Part shown: positions 7,110 to 14,410 of the stretch, in pieces
How the letters are laid out: every line of letters starts with the position of its first letter
Position numbering within the stretch: position 1 is the first letter of the stretch
The notes under the pieces: generated by a model
Databases searched by the model: none
What the model was told of the DNA's origin: nothing
The model's input: only the letters and a program-made list of their open reading frames with translations
DNA from: Ferruginibacter sp.
GTDB lineage: Bacteria; Bacteroidota; Bacteroidia; Chitinophagales; Chitinophagaceae
Direction of reading: 5' to 3'
DNA: 20,416 nucleotides
NCBI GenBank assembly: GCA_025357775.1
Contig: JANXOQ010000315.1
Location: 1 to 20,416, forward strand
Made by a program: the position numbers and the translations under genes

Positions 7110-8138
7110 ATGCTGATAAATCAATCAATAATACCCGATATAAAAAACATTATTGCCGCCGCAAAAGATAAAGCAATAAGAGCGGTAGATAATGAAAGAA
7201 CTATTATGTATTGGCATATTGGCAAGCGAATATTTGAAGAAGAGCAGCAAGGAAAAGATAGGGCGGAGTATGGCACTTATCTAATAAAATACCTTTCGGA
7301 GCAATTGCAACCTGAGTATGGGAGTGGGTATTCTGTTAGACAAATTAATCTTTACAGACAGCTCTACCGTACTTTTCCAATTGTGCATACACTGTATGCA
7401 CAATTAAGTTGGAGTCAATATAAATTATTGTTGAGTATTGATAACCAAGACAAAGTAGAGTTTTACATAGCTGAAACTAAAAAAAACAATTGGACAGTTC
7501 GCCAAATGGAACGCCAAATTTACAGCAGCTTATATGAACGGCTTTTATTGAGCAATGATAAAGAATCTGTACTTGCCGTAGCCAAAAATGAAAAACTACC
7601 TTCTGATGCTAAGGAAATAATAAAAGATCCTATGTATTTGGAATTTTTAGGACTCAAAAGAGAATCTGCCTATTATGAAAAAGATTTAGAGCAATCTATC
7701 ATTACGCACTTGCAAGATTTTTTATTGGAAATGGGCAATGGCTTTTCTTTTGTAGCAAGGCAAAAAAGAATACATATAGAAGGTGATGATTTTTACCTAG
7801 ACCTTGTTTTTTACAATCGCTTATTAAAATGTTTTGTAATAGTAGAAATAAAAACAGATAAACTTACACATCAAGATATTGGACAATTACAGATGTATGT
7901 AAATTATTATGATAGAGTAGAAAAACTAGATAAAGAAAATGCAACGATTGGGATTTTATTATGTGCTTCTAAAAATGATGGAGTAGTAAAATTTACTTTG
8001 CCCGAAAATGAAAAAAATATTATTGCTAGTGAGTATAATTTATATTTACCAACTGCACAACAATTGTTAGAAGAAGTAAATAAAGAAATGGAAAATTTTG
8101 AAGAGAAAACAAAAACTACTGAAAAAGAAATAGAATAA
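7110..8138 (+). CDS. DUF1016/YhcG-like PD-(D/E)XK nuclease family protein
   Basis: A 342-residue protein with the two-part YhcG architecture. The N-terminal DUF1016_N region (about 8-160) has YWHIGKRI near 34-41, YGTYLIKYLSEQL and the conserved QLSWSQYKLLLSI at 98-110. The C-terminal nuclease domain (about 170-325) has Asp231 in FYLDLVFYN, then Glu246-Ile-Lys248 in VIVEIKTDKL and Gln259 in GQLQMYV, a complete PD-(D/E)XK site. The family is annotated as a putative nuclease; its target is not established to my knowledge. It stands alone, 113 bases before acs, with palindromes just upstream and a perfect palindrome inside the gene at residues 90-99. It shows no AT-content break with its neighbours. 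Its position between a transporter and acs suggests a later insertion. The ATG at 7110 follows a -7 element directly. Confidence 0.88.
   Translation: MLINQSIIPDIKNIIAAAKDKAIRAVDNERTIMYWHIGKRIFEEEQQGKDRAEYGTYLIKYLSEQLQPEYGSGYSVRQINLYRQLYRTFPIVHTLYAQLSWSQYKLLLSIDNQDKVEFYIAETKKNNWTVRQMERQIYSSLYERLLLSNDKESVLAVAKNEKLPSDAKEIIKDPMYLEFLGLKRESAYYEKDLEQSIITHLQDFLLEMGNGFSFVARQKRIHIEGDDFYLDLVFYNRLLKCFVIVEIKTDKLTHQDIGQLQMYVNYYDRVEKLDKENATIGILLCASKNDGVVKFTLPENEKNIIASEYNLYLPTAQQLLEEVNKEMENFEEKTKTTEKEIE
7379..7405. repeat. Perfect 12-bp-arm palindrome inside the DUF1016 coding sequence
   Basis: AATTGTGCATAC (7379-7390) and GTATGCACAATT (7394-7405) are exact reverse complements around a three-base spacer, ACT. 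It codes residues 90-99 (PIVHTLYAQL), just before the conserved LSWSQY motif. Its AATTGTG...CACAATT ends match those of the third intergenic palindrome at 7024-7052, so both probably belong to one family. Confidence 0.8.
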
Positions 8139-8170
8139 TCTACGCTACAATAAAAGTTGAATAAAGATAT

Positions 8171-8213
8171 ACTCTAGAACGGAGCGTCGCCAATGAAGTT
8201 CAATCAAGGAACT
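8171..8213. repeat. Intergenic repeat, copy 1 of the GCGwCGCCAATGAAG motif, with small inverted repeat
   Basis: GCGTCGCCAATGAAG at 8184-8198 matches 14 of 15 bases with the motif at 15472-15486, in the same orientation; both are followed by TTCA within two bases. The sequence AAGTTGAA also precedes both copies. Overlapping it, AGTTC (8197-8201) and GAACT (8209-8213) form a small inverted repeat. The element fills the 113-base gap between DUF1016 and acs. I see no gene or terminator in that gap. Confidence 0.5.
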
Positions 8214-8251
8214 AAAGCTAGTAAACAAAAAAATAAAACAATATAATTAAA

Positions 8252-10180
8252 ATGAGTTACCCTTTTCAAATAAATTCTTTAGCACAATACCATGCAGACT
8301 ATAAAGCCGCTGCTGAAAACCCTGATGCATTTTGGGCAAATGTAGCCGACAATTTTTGTTGGAGAAAAAAATGGGATAAGGTTTTAGGGTGGAATTTTAC
8401 CGAGCCAAAAATAGAATGGTTTGCAGGTGCAAAATTAAATATTACAGAAAATTGTTTGGATAGACATTTAGAAAAATTAGGAGATAAACCTGCCATTATT
8501 TGGGAACCAAATAATGTAGACGAACCTGCTAGAACATTGACGTATAAAGAACTTCATGCGCAGATAATACAATTTGCTCAGGTGTTAAAAAATAATAATG
8601 TAAATAGAGGAGATAGGGTTTGCATATACATGGGCATGATACCTGAGCTTACCATAGCAGTGCTTGCCTGCGCAAGAATAGGCGCTATACACTCTGTAAT
8701 ATTTGGAGGCTTTAGTGCACAAAGTATTGCAGATAGAATGCAAGATGCCAAAGCTAGTTGTATCATTACTTGTGATGGTGCTTTTAGAGGAAATAAAATT
8801 ATTGATTTAAAAGCGGTAGTAGATGATGCGCTTTTGCAAGAGAATGTTGTACAAAAAGTAATTGTATTTGCTCGTACTAAAACACCTGTGATAATGATGG
8901 ATGGTAGAGATGTGTGGTGGGATGATGAAATGAATAAAATTAGTATAACTGATTTTACTGTGGCAGAAGAAATGGATGCGGAAGATCCGCTTTTTATTTT
9001 GTACACAAGTGGTAGCACAGGCAAGCCCAAAGGCGTTGTACATACATGCGCAGGCTATATGATATGGACAACTTACACTTTTGTAAATATGTTTAACTAC
9101 CAACAAGGCGATGTACATTTTTGCACGGCTGATATTGGTTGGATAACAGGGCATAGTTATATTATATACGGACCATTGGCAGCAGGGGCTACTAGTGTTA
9201 TGTTTGAGGGTATTCCTACTTTTCCTGATGTTGGAAGATTTTGGGATATTATAGACAAGCACCAAGTAAATATTTTATACACTGCACCTACTGCACTTAG
9301 GAGTTTAATGAGTTTTGGCAACGAACCTTTGCAAGGGAAAAATTTATCGTCTTTAAAAACATTAGGTACTGTAGGTGAACCCATAAATGAAGAAGCATGG
9401 CATTGGTACGATGATAATATTGGAAAAAATAAATGCCCAATTGTAGATACTTGGTGGCAGACAGAAACTGGTGGTTGTCTTATTACAAACCTTGCTGGTA
9501 TTACACCTGCAAAGCCAAGTTGGGCAACGCTTCCCATGCCTGGGGTGCAACCTATTATTGTAGATGAAAAGGGTGAAGAGACCTCCCCAAACCCCTCCGA
9601 AGGAGGGGCTTTAGTGACCTCTGGTAATTTATGTATTAAAGCACCTTGGCCAGGCATGTTGAGAACTACTTGGGGTGACCATGAAAGATGCAGGGTAAAT
9701 TATTTTGCAACATACCCAAATTTATATTTTACAGGCGATGGTGCATTGAAGGATGCAGAAGGAAATTATAGAATTACAGGGAGAGTAGATGATGTGCTAA
9801 ACATAAGCGGCCACCGCATAGGTACTGCAGAAGTGGAGAATGCTATTAACATGCACAATGGTGTAATAGAAAGTGCTGTTGTGGGCTATCCGCATGATAT
9901 AAAAGGGCAAGGTATTTATGCATTTGTAATTTATAATGGCGAGCAAATGGATGATAATATTTTAAGGCAAAATATTGCTGCAACTATATCTAAAGCAATA
10001 GGCGCTATTGCCAAACCCGATAAAATACAATTTGTAAGTGGTTTACCTAAAACCCGAAGTGGGAAAATTATGCGTCGTATACTTAGAAAAATTGCAGAAG
10101 GTGAAACGGAAAATTTGGGTGATATCACTACGTTGCTTGACCCAGATGTGGTGGCGGAGATAAGAGATGGGAAAGTGTAG
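8252..10180 (+). CDS. acs: Acetyl-CoA synthetase (AMP-forming)
   Basis: A 642-residue cytosolic enzyme that converts acetate, ATP and CoA to acetyl-CoA, AMP and pyrophosphate. Residues about 10-65 form the acetyl-CoA synthetase N-terminal region. The adenylation domain carries the P-loop YTSGSTGKPKG (251-261), TVGEPI near 373-378 and DTWWQTETGG (399-408). GRVDDVLNISGHR (510-522) marks the domain hinge. PKTRSGKIMRR (599-609) holds the catalytic and acetylatable Lys605. W and G residues around 401-408 fit an acetate- rather than propionate-size pocket. Length is normal. Residues 446-457 (PNPSEGGALVTS) come from an inserted palindromic repeat; without it the chain reads GEETSGNLCIKAPWPGM, close to normal family sequence. 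The repeat sits in a variable surface loop, so activity is probably kept. The gene converges with the racemase 26 bases downstream. Confidence 0.95.
   Translation: MSYPFQINSLAQYHADYKAAAENPDAFWANVADNFCWRKKWDKVLGWNFTEPKIEWFAGAKLNITENCLDRHLEKLGDKPAIIWEPNNVDEPARTLTYKELHAQIIQFAQVLKNNNVNRGDRVCIYMGMIPELTIAVLACARIGAIHSVIFGGFSAQSIADRMQDAKASCIITCDGAFRGNKIIDLKAVVDDALLQENVVQKVIVFARTKTPVIMMDGRDVWWDDEMNKISITDFTVAEEMDAEDPLFILYTSGSTGKPKGVVHTCAGYMIWTTYTFVNMFNYQQGDVHFCTADIGWITGHSYIIYGPLAAGATSVMFEGIPTFPDVGRFWDIIDKHQVNILYTAPTALRSLMSFGNEPLQGKNLSSLKTLGTVGEPINEEAWHWYDDNIGKNKCPIVDTWWQTETGGCLITNLAGITPAKPSWATLPMPGVQPIIVDEKGEETSPNPSEGGALVTSGNLCIKAPWPGMLRTTWGDHERCRVNYFATYPNLYFTGDGALKDAEGNYRITGRVDDVLNISGHRIGTAEVENAINMHNGVIESAVVGYPHDIKGQGIYAFVIYNGEQMDDNILRQNIAATISKAIGAIAKPDKIQFVSGLPKTRSGKIMRRILRKIAEGETENLGDITTLLDPDVVAEIRDGKV
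9580..9621. repeat. 36-bp palindromic repeat inserted in frame within acs
   Basis: GACCTC occurs at 9580-9585 and again at 9616-9621, exactly 36 bases (12 codons) apart. Between them lies a hairpin, CCCCTCC (9592-9598), loop GAA, GGAGGGG (9602-9608), followed by CTTTAGTGACC. Taking out one 36-base unit leaves an intact frame. The coded peptide, SPNPSEGGAL, is a form I recognise from repeats scattered in Bacteroidota genomes. The local G+C is far above that of the rest of the gene. Confidence 0.85.
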
Positions 10181-10206
10181 AATTACTTGTGAGCGGAAGA
10201 AATTTT

Positions 10207-10893
10207 TTAAACTGCAAACTCCACAGCAGCCCTTACATGTAATAAAGTTGTATCAAATACAGGCACAGTAACATCTTCTTGTTTTATAAGAATAGGTATT
10301 TCTGTACAGCCTAAAATTATTCCTTCAGCGCCTTGTGCTTGCAAGGATTGTATAATTTTTAAAAAACCTACTTTACGCTCAGGCAAAAAAATACCTTTGC
10401 TCATTTCATTGTAAATGCAATCGTTTATATATTCAATATCGATTTCGTTTGGTATAATGGTTTCTATGTTTTGTGTAGCTAGTTTATCTTTAAAAAAATT
10501 TAGTTGCATGGTATATTTTGTGCCAAGCAAGGCTACTTTTTTTATTTGCTGTTTGGTTATTTCTTTAGCAGTAGCATCTACGATATGAATGAGTGGTATA
10601 TTTATAGTAGCTTGTATTTTGTCTGCAATATTATGCATGGTATTGGCACCAATGAGCAAACATTCCGCTCCTGCTTTTTCTAGTGTTTGTGCAATGCCGC
10701 TAAGTATAGTTGCTAAGCCATCCCAATCATTTGCTACGGTAAGTGCTTTTATTTCTTCAAAGTTTACGGAGTACATTAATATTTTGCAAGAGGTAGCTCC
10801 ACCAAGGTTTTCGTTGGTAAGTCTGTTCAGCAGTGTATAATAATCTACCGAAGATAGCCATGTAAGACCTCCAATAAAACCTATAGTTTTCAT
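10207..10893 (-). CDS. Aspartate/glutamate racemase family protein (YgeA-like)
   Basis: A 228-residue cytosolic protein of the Asp/Glu/hydantoin racemase superfamily, with MKTIGFIGGLTWLSSVDYY at the N-terminus. The first active-site motif is IGANTMH (81-87) and the second GIILGCTEIPIL has Cys196. Typical racemases have a cysteine in each half. E. coli YgeA (L-Asp/Glu racemase) has Thr83 with Cys197. Here the equivalent of Thr83 is Ala83 and the residue before it is Gly82, so only the second acid/base cysteine is present. The protein may be a one-base racemase, another lyase-like enzyme or inactive; substrate unknown. It is the last gene of the rpoN-msrC run, starting 57 bases after msrC, and converges with acs. 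The ATG at 10891-10893 gives the canonical start. Confidence 0.85.
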   Translation of the reverse strand: MKTIGFIGGLTWLSSVDYYTLLNRLTNENLGGATSCKILMYSVNFEEIKALTVANDWDGLATILSGIAQTLEKAGAECLLIGANTMHNIADKIQATINIPLIHIVDATAKEITKQQIKKVALLGTKYTMQLNFFKDKLATQNIETIIPNEIDIEYINDCIYNEMSKGIFLPERKVGFLKIIQSLQAQGAEGIILGCTEIPILIKQEDVTVPVFDTTLLHVRAAVEFAV

Positions 10894-10950
10894 AAAATTA
10901 TTAATTGAATATTTTAATAAATAATTTGAACGATTTATATGTAATTTTTT

Positions 10951-11424
10951 TCAAAGAATAATTGCCTCAATTATTCTTTGCAAATTAACAGCATCTATTT
11001 TATCAAAATGATTTAGCAATTCACTGTCTACATCAAGCACGCCTACCACTTTTTCGTTTTTTATAATAGGCAATACAATTTCTGATTTTGATAAACTACT
11101 ACAAGCAATATGCCCTGCAAATTTTTCTACATCTGGTATTATTAATGTTTTAGCATTTGCCCAAGCAGTGCCGCATACACCTCTTCCTTTTTTTATGCGG
11201 GTGCAGGCTACTGGTCCTTGAAAAGGAGCAAGTACCAACTCATTATCTTTTACTAAATAAAAACCCACCCATAGCCAACCAAATTGTTCTTTTAGCGCAG
11301 CGGTAATATTTGCAAGGTTTGCTGTAAGGTCAGGCTCACCATCAATAATTGCAAATATTTGTGGCAATAAAGTTTTGTATTGCTCCTCTTTTGTGCCTGT
11401 ATTTATTTGTAAATCGTCTGACAT
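10951..11424 (-). CDS. msrC: Free methionine-(R)-sulfoxide reductase (GAF domain)
   Basis: A 157-residue single GAF-domain enzyme that reduces free L-methionine-(R)-sulfoxide to methionine with thioredoxin-type electrons in the cytosol. The three functional cysteines are Cys74 (GPVACTRI), Cys84 (GRGVCGTAWA) and Cys108 (GHIACSSLSKSEIVLP). Their spacing of 10 and 24 residues equals that of E. coli MsrC (YebR) Cys84, Cys94 and Cys118, which fixes the assignment. WVGFYLV (52-58) and the VVGVLDVDS strand near the C-terminus are also family-typical. It begins 25 bases after the PAP2-like gene and is followed by the racemase gene, so it probably belongs to the rpoN transcript. No regulatory site of its own is visible. 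Confidence 0.92.
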   Translation of the reverse strand: MSDDLQINTGTKEEQYKTLLPQIFAIIDGEPDLTANLANITAALKEQFGWLWVGFYLVKDNELVLAPFQGPVACTRIKKGRGVCGTAWANAKTLIIPDVEKFAGHIACSSLSKSEIVLPIIKNEKVVGVLDVDSELLNHFDKIDAVNLQRIIEAIIL

Positions 11425-11449
11425 TTTTTTTAATAAAATAATTTTAAAA

Positions 11450-12112
11450 TTATACCAATGATGCTACAACTTGTGCAATAAAGCCAAGTGCAAGCCCTGT
11501 GTAAATATCTCTTTGTGTGTGCGCAGCCAGTAGCAAGCGTGCTGTGCATACCAGGCCTGCTACAAGAAATGCTATTGCAAATGGCCATGTAATAAGCATT
11601 GTATTATCTCTAGCTACCACATAAAAAATACCAAGTAACCCACCCATACCCATGGCATGCATACTTATTTTAAAATATATATTGGCCAGTAACCCACCGC
11701 TTGCTGCTAAAAAAATACCTAGTACAAATATGCTCATAATGGGAGGATAGATTTCCTGTTTTTTAAAAACAGTGTATGCCCAAAAAAAGAAAATGCCACT
11801 TGCCATGTAAGGTATAATTCTATCTTTTCGAGTACGAAGAAAAATTGAATCTAAGAAACCAACAGCTCTTAATAATAAAACTGTAAATAACGGAAACGCC
11901 ACTAGGTTTATAGTAGAAATTAAAATCGTTTGTAGTTTGTCCCTTTCTGAAAATCCTGAAAAATAAGATGGGTGGATGTATACTAAAAATGCAATTATAT
12001 AAATAGGTACAAATGAGGGATGAAAAATATAAGAAATAAAATTAGCAGACCATTTTAATAAAGGATGCACATACACTTTTTCTATTACTTCTTCTTCAAA
12101 TGCTCTTTCCAT
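11450..12112 (-). CDS. PAP2-like integral membrane protein
   Basis: A 220-residue protein with about six membrane helices. It retains a recognisable but degraded PAP2 phosphatase signature: a basic R-T-R-K-D-R-I-I-P-Y at 93-102 (motif 1), SMHAMG at 150-155 instead of PSGH (motif 2, His152 kept), and ARLLLAAHTQRDIYTG at 191-206 (motif 3, with Arg192, His198 and Asp202). PAP2 enzymes dephosphorylate lipid phosphates such as undecaprenyl pyrophosphate or phosphatidic acid at the membrane. The key His, Arg and Asp survive, but the altered second motif leaves activity open. It starts one base after the rpoN stop, a strong sign of co-transcription and likely translational coupling. Confidence 0.75.
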   Translation of the reverse strand: MERAFEEEVIEKVYVHPLLKWSANFISYIFHPSFVPIYIIAFLVYIHPSYFSGFSERDKLQTILISTINLVAFPLFTVLLLRAVGFLDSIFLRTRKDRIIPYMASGIFFFWAYTVFKKQEIYPPIMSIFVLGIFLAASGGLLANIYFKISMHAMGMGGLLGIFYVVARDNTMLITWPFAIAFLVAGLVCTARLLLAAHTQRDIYTGLALGFIAQVVASLV

Positions 12113-12113
12113 T

Positions 12114-13598
12114 TTATAATATTTTTCTAAGCCTTGCTACCGGTATATTTAATTGTTCTCTATATTTCGCTACAGTTCTTCGTGCAATGTTATAACCTTT
12201 TTCTTGTAGCATGTCTGTTAGTTTTTCATCGCTATATGGGTGCTTCTTGCTTTCCTCCCCTATCAAATCCATTAATATTTTTTTTACTTCTCTTGTGCTT
12301 ACTTCCTCGCCACTATCTGTTTGTAAGCTTTCGCTAAAAAAGAATTTTAAACGATATGTGCCAAATTCTGTTTGCACAAATTTGCTATTAGCTACACGGC
12401 TTACAGTAGAAATATCCAAATTAGTTCGCTCTGCAATATCTTTTAAAATCATAGGGCGAAGTTCTGTTTCATCTCCTGTAAGAAAAAAAGATTGCTGGTA
12501 ATTCATAATTGCTTCCATTGTATTCATCAATGTATTTTGCCGTTGTTTTATTGCATCTATAAACCACTTTGCACTATCTATTTTTTGCTTAATAAAAAGT
12601 ACTGCATCTTTTTGTTGTTTATCTTTTTTTGCACCTTTATCATAATCACGCAGCATATCTTTATACCCTTCGCTCACCCGAAGGTCTGGTGCGTTTTTGC
12701 TATTGAGTGTAAGCTCTAGCTTTCCCACATTGTTGGCTAAAAAAAAATCGGGTATTACGTAGTTGGCATTTTTTTCGCCATCGCCAGCAGTGCCTCCGGG
12801 CTTAGGGTTTAATTTTACTATTTGGCTTATTACCTCTCTTAGTTGCTCATCAGATAAATTAAGCGCACGCTGAATTTTTTCGTAATGTTTTTTTGTAAAC
12901 TCATCAAAATATTTTTCTAATACTGCTATGGCTACCTCAATTATTTTACCTTGACTAATTTTTCTTTCTAACTGCAAAAGCAAGCACTCCTGAAGGTTAC
13001 GTGCGCCTACCCCAGCTGGCTCAAACTGCTGCACATGTAATAGCAAGTCAGAAATTTCTTCCTCATTCGTATTTATATTTTGCCTAAAAGCAAGGTCGTC
13101 AATAATTGAACTTATTTCTCTGCGCAAATATCCATCATCATCTAAGCTGCCCACCAATTGCTCTGCAATGCTTTTTTGCTTTTCACTAAGGTTTAGTAAC
13201 CCAAGTTGTTGTAGCATAAGCTCCATAAAACTCACTTCAACTTTATGTGGTATTATTTTTCCATCGTCTTTTTCTGGATAATTCTCATCTCTCAATTTGT
13301 AATCTCCTACATCATCGTCCCCTTCTTGTACATATTCGCTTATATCTATATTGTCATATTCTTCTTCGCTTCCTTCGGTTTGGTATTCTTCTTCTTCAGT
13401 ATCTGTAAATTCGTCTTTTTCAAAATCATCTTCAACTTTGTCTTCGTCAGCTTGCTCTAGTGCTGGGTTTTCTTCTAACTCTTCTTTTATACGCTCATCT
13501 AATATGGCAGTAGGTACTTGCAGCAGTTTCATTAGCTGTATTTGCTGCGGGCTTAGTTTTTGTAAAAACTTTTGTTGTAAACCTTGGTATAAAGACAT
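12114..13598 (-). CDS. rpoN: RNA polymerase sigma-54 factor
   Basis: A 494-residue sigma-54, the alternative sigma factor that recognises -24/-12 promoters and needs AAA+ activators. Region I, with its Gln/Leu-rich LSPQQIQLMKLLQVP (15-29), comes first. An extended acidic region II covers about 50-115 with long Glu/Asp runs. The core-binding part follows (SLDDDGYL 151-158, FEPAGVGARNLQECL 192-206), then the helix-turn-helix (about 386-405, with DISTVSRVANSKFV) and the RpoN box ARRTVAKYRE (472-481). Nothing essential is missing. It heads a tight minus-strand group with the PAP2-like gene, msrC and the racemase. Upstream lies a 168-base divergent gap to the small secreted protein. I saw no -24/-12 promoter of standard sequence in this window. 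Confidence 0.95.
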   Translation of the reverse strand: MSLYQGLQQKFLQKLSPQQIQLMKLLQVPTAILDERIKEELEENPALEQADEDKVEDDFEKDEFTDTEEEEYQTEGSEEEYDNIDISEYVQEGDDDVGDYKLRDENYPEKDDGKIIPHKVEVSFMELMLQQLGLLNLSEKQKSIAEQLVGSLDDDGYLRREISSIIDDLAFRQNINTNEEEISDLLLHVQQFEPAGVGARNLQECLLLQLERKISQGKIIEVAIAVLEKYFDEFTKKHYEKIQRALNLSDEQLREVISQIVKLNPKPGGTAGDGEKNANYVIPDFFLANNVGKLELTLNSKNAPDLRVSEGYKDMLRDYDKGAKKDKQQKDAVLFIKQKIDSAKWFIDAIKQRQNTLMNTMEAIMNYQQSFFLTGDETELRPMILKDIAERTNLDISTVSRVANSKFVQTEFGTYRLKFFFSESLQTDSGEEVSTREVKKILMDLIGEESKKHPYSDEKLTDMLQEKGYNIARRTVAKYREQLNIPVARLRKIL

Positions 13599-13657
13599 GC
13601 TGGGTTAATAATTTTTATTAGAGTTTTTGGTTATGTGTGTTAATATTTATTGGTTTA

Positions 13658-13729
13658 TAATTTTGTCTAACAAAAAACTCCAAATAGTAGTTAAACTTTA
13701 AACTTTTACCTTATGAATCTTTTTCATAA
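13658..13729 (+). promoter_or_regulatory. Possible promoter/operator in the rpoN divergent gap
   Basis: TAATTTTG at 13658-13665 fits the TAnnTTTG -7 consensus on the plus strand, about 100 bases before the small secreted gene, with no good -33 partner. Downstream, TTATGAA (13711-13717) and TTCATAA (13723-13729) form a perfect 7-bp inverted repeat with a five-base loop, suited to an operator or hairpin. AT-rich DNA makes both matches weak. Confidence 0.25.
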
Positions 13730-13766
13730 TTTAAAAACGTAATTTACAATCATTCATAAATATAAA

Positions 13767-14084
13767 ATGAAGAAAAAACTGTTATTTTTATTTTTTAGTA
13801 TAATTCTTGTTGTAGCGCATGCAAAAAGTCAACCAAAATTATTATTTGCACCACAAAAATTGGATGTAAAAAACTATTCTATGCTCAGCATGAAAGATAC
13901 TTTACATAAAATAGCGCCTACAATGCAGGTGTATCCTATGTTTTATTGCAACAACCTTGGTTTTGTTTGCAAGCAAGAAATAAAATTTCAGAAAATAATA
14001 AAATTACCATTTGTATTTAGGCTTGGCTCTGTGCAATATGTAGATTATTTGGAAGGAAAAAGGGGAATAGTTGTTGGTCAGTAA
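13767..14084 (+). CDS. Small secreted hypothetical protein
   Basis: A 105-residue protein with a clear signal peptide: MKKK, then a hydrophobic core to about residue 18, and cleavage probably at AHA/K or shortly after. No lipobox cysteine is present. The mature part (about 85 residues) is basic, with two cysteines (Cys61 and Cys68, in FYCNNLGFVCKQE) that could form a disulfide after export, and a C-terminal LPFVFRLGSVQYVDYLEGKR. I recall similar short RLGS...YLEGK endings in uncharacterised Bacteroidota proteins, but I cannot assign a function. It is transcribed away from rpoN and toward rsgA. It is alone on its strand for some distance. Confidence 0.65.
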   Translation: MKKKLLFLFFSIILVVAHAKSQPKLLFAPQKLDVKNYSMLSMKDTLHKIAPTMQVYPMFYCNNLGFVCKQEIKFQKIIKLPFVFRLGSVQYVDYLEGKRGIVVGQ

Positions 14085-14410
14085 ACAAACTGCAATCGGC
14101 AAATGTCAATGGGGTTGTATATATAACATTATTTATAAATTTCGTAACAGAATAATGGATTGTAAAAGCTACAGAGCTTAATTGTGTAAGTTGTTAATAA
14201 CAAGCTACCAATTACTTTAAATATTTTACTTAGAGTGTTACCCCTAAATTTTATTACGAATCATACACAAAGCAAATAAAATTATTGCTAAAATGTGATG
14301 AGCAAAATAAATATTTTCCTAAGAAATTGATATTAGTCTTAAAAATTTTACTAATTACAGGATTATAAAATTAAAATTGTGTTTTTTTTATTTAATAACT
14401 ATACGCTAAT
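14085..14410. other. Convergent non-coding gap between the small secreted gene and rsgA
   Basis: This stretch of 326 bases is very AT-rich. Reading both strands from every ATG gives only frames of fewer than ten codons. A short palindrome TTGTTAATAACAA lies near 14190-14203, too weak and without a clean T-run to call a terminator. I see no RNA gene, no repeat shared with the rest of the window and no promoter. Confidence 0.6.

Noticed and set aside
8578..9657. Long open frames antisense to acs (150-166 codons)
   Set aside because: They lie wholly inside a strongly supported acs gene, have no family resemblance, and are expected from its codon bias.
12114..13598. Sigma-54 (-24/-12) promoters near rpoN or other genes in the window
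   Set aside because: I searched by eye for TGGCAC followed by TTGC at the right spacing and found only partial matches inside coding sequence.
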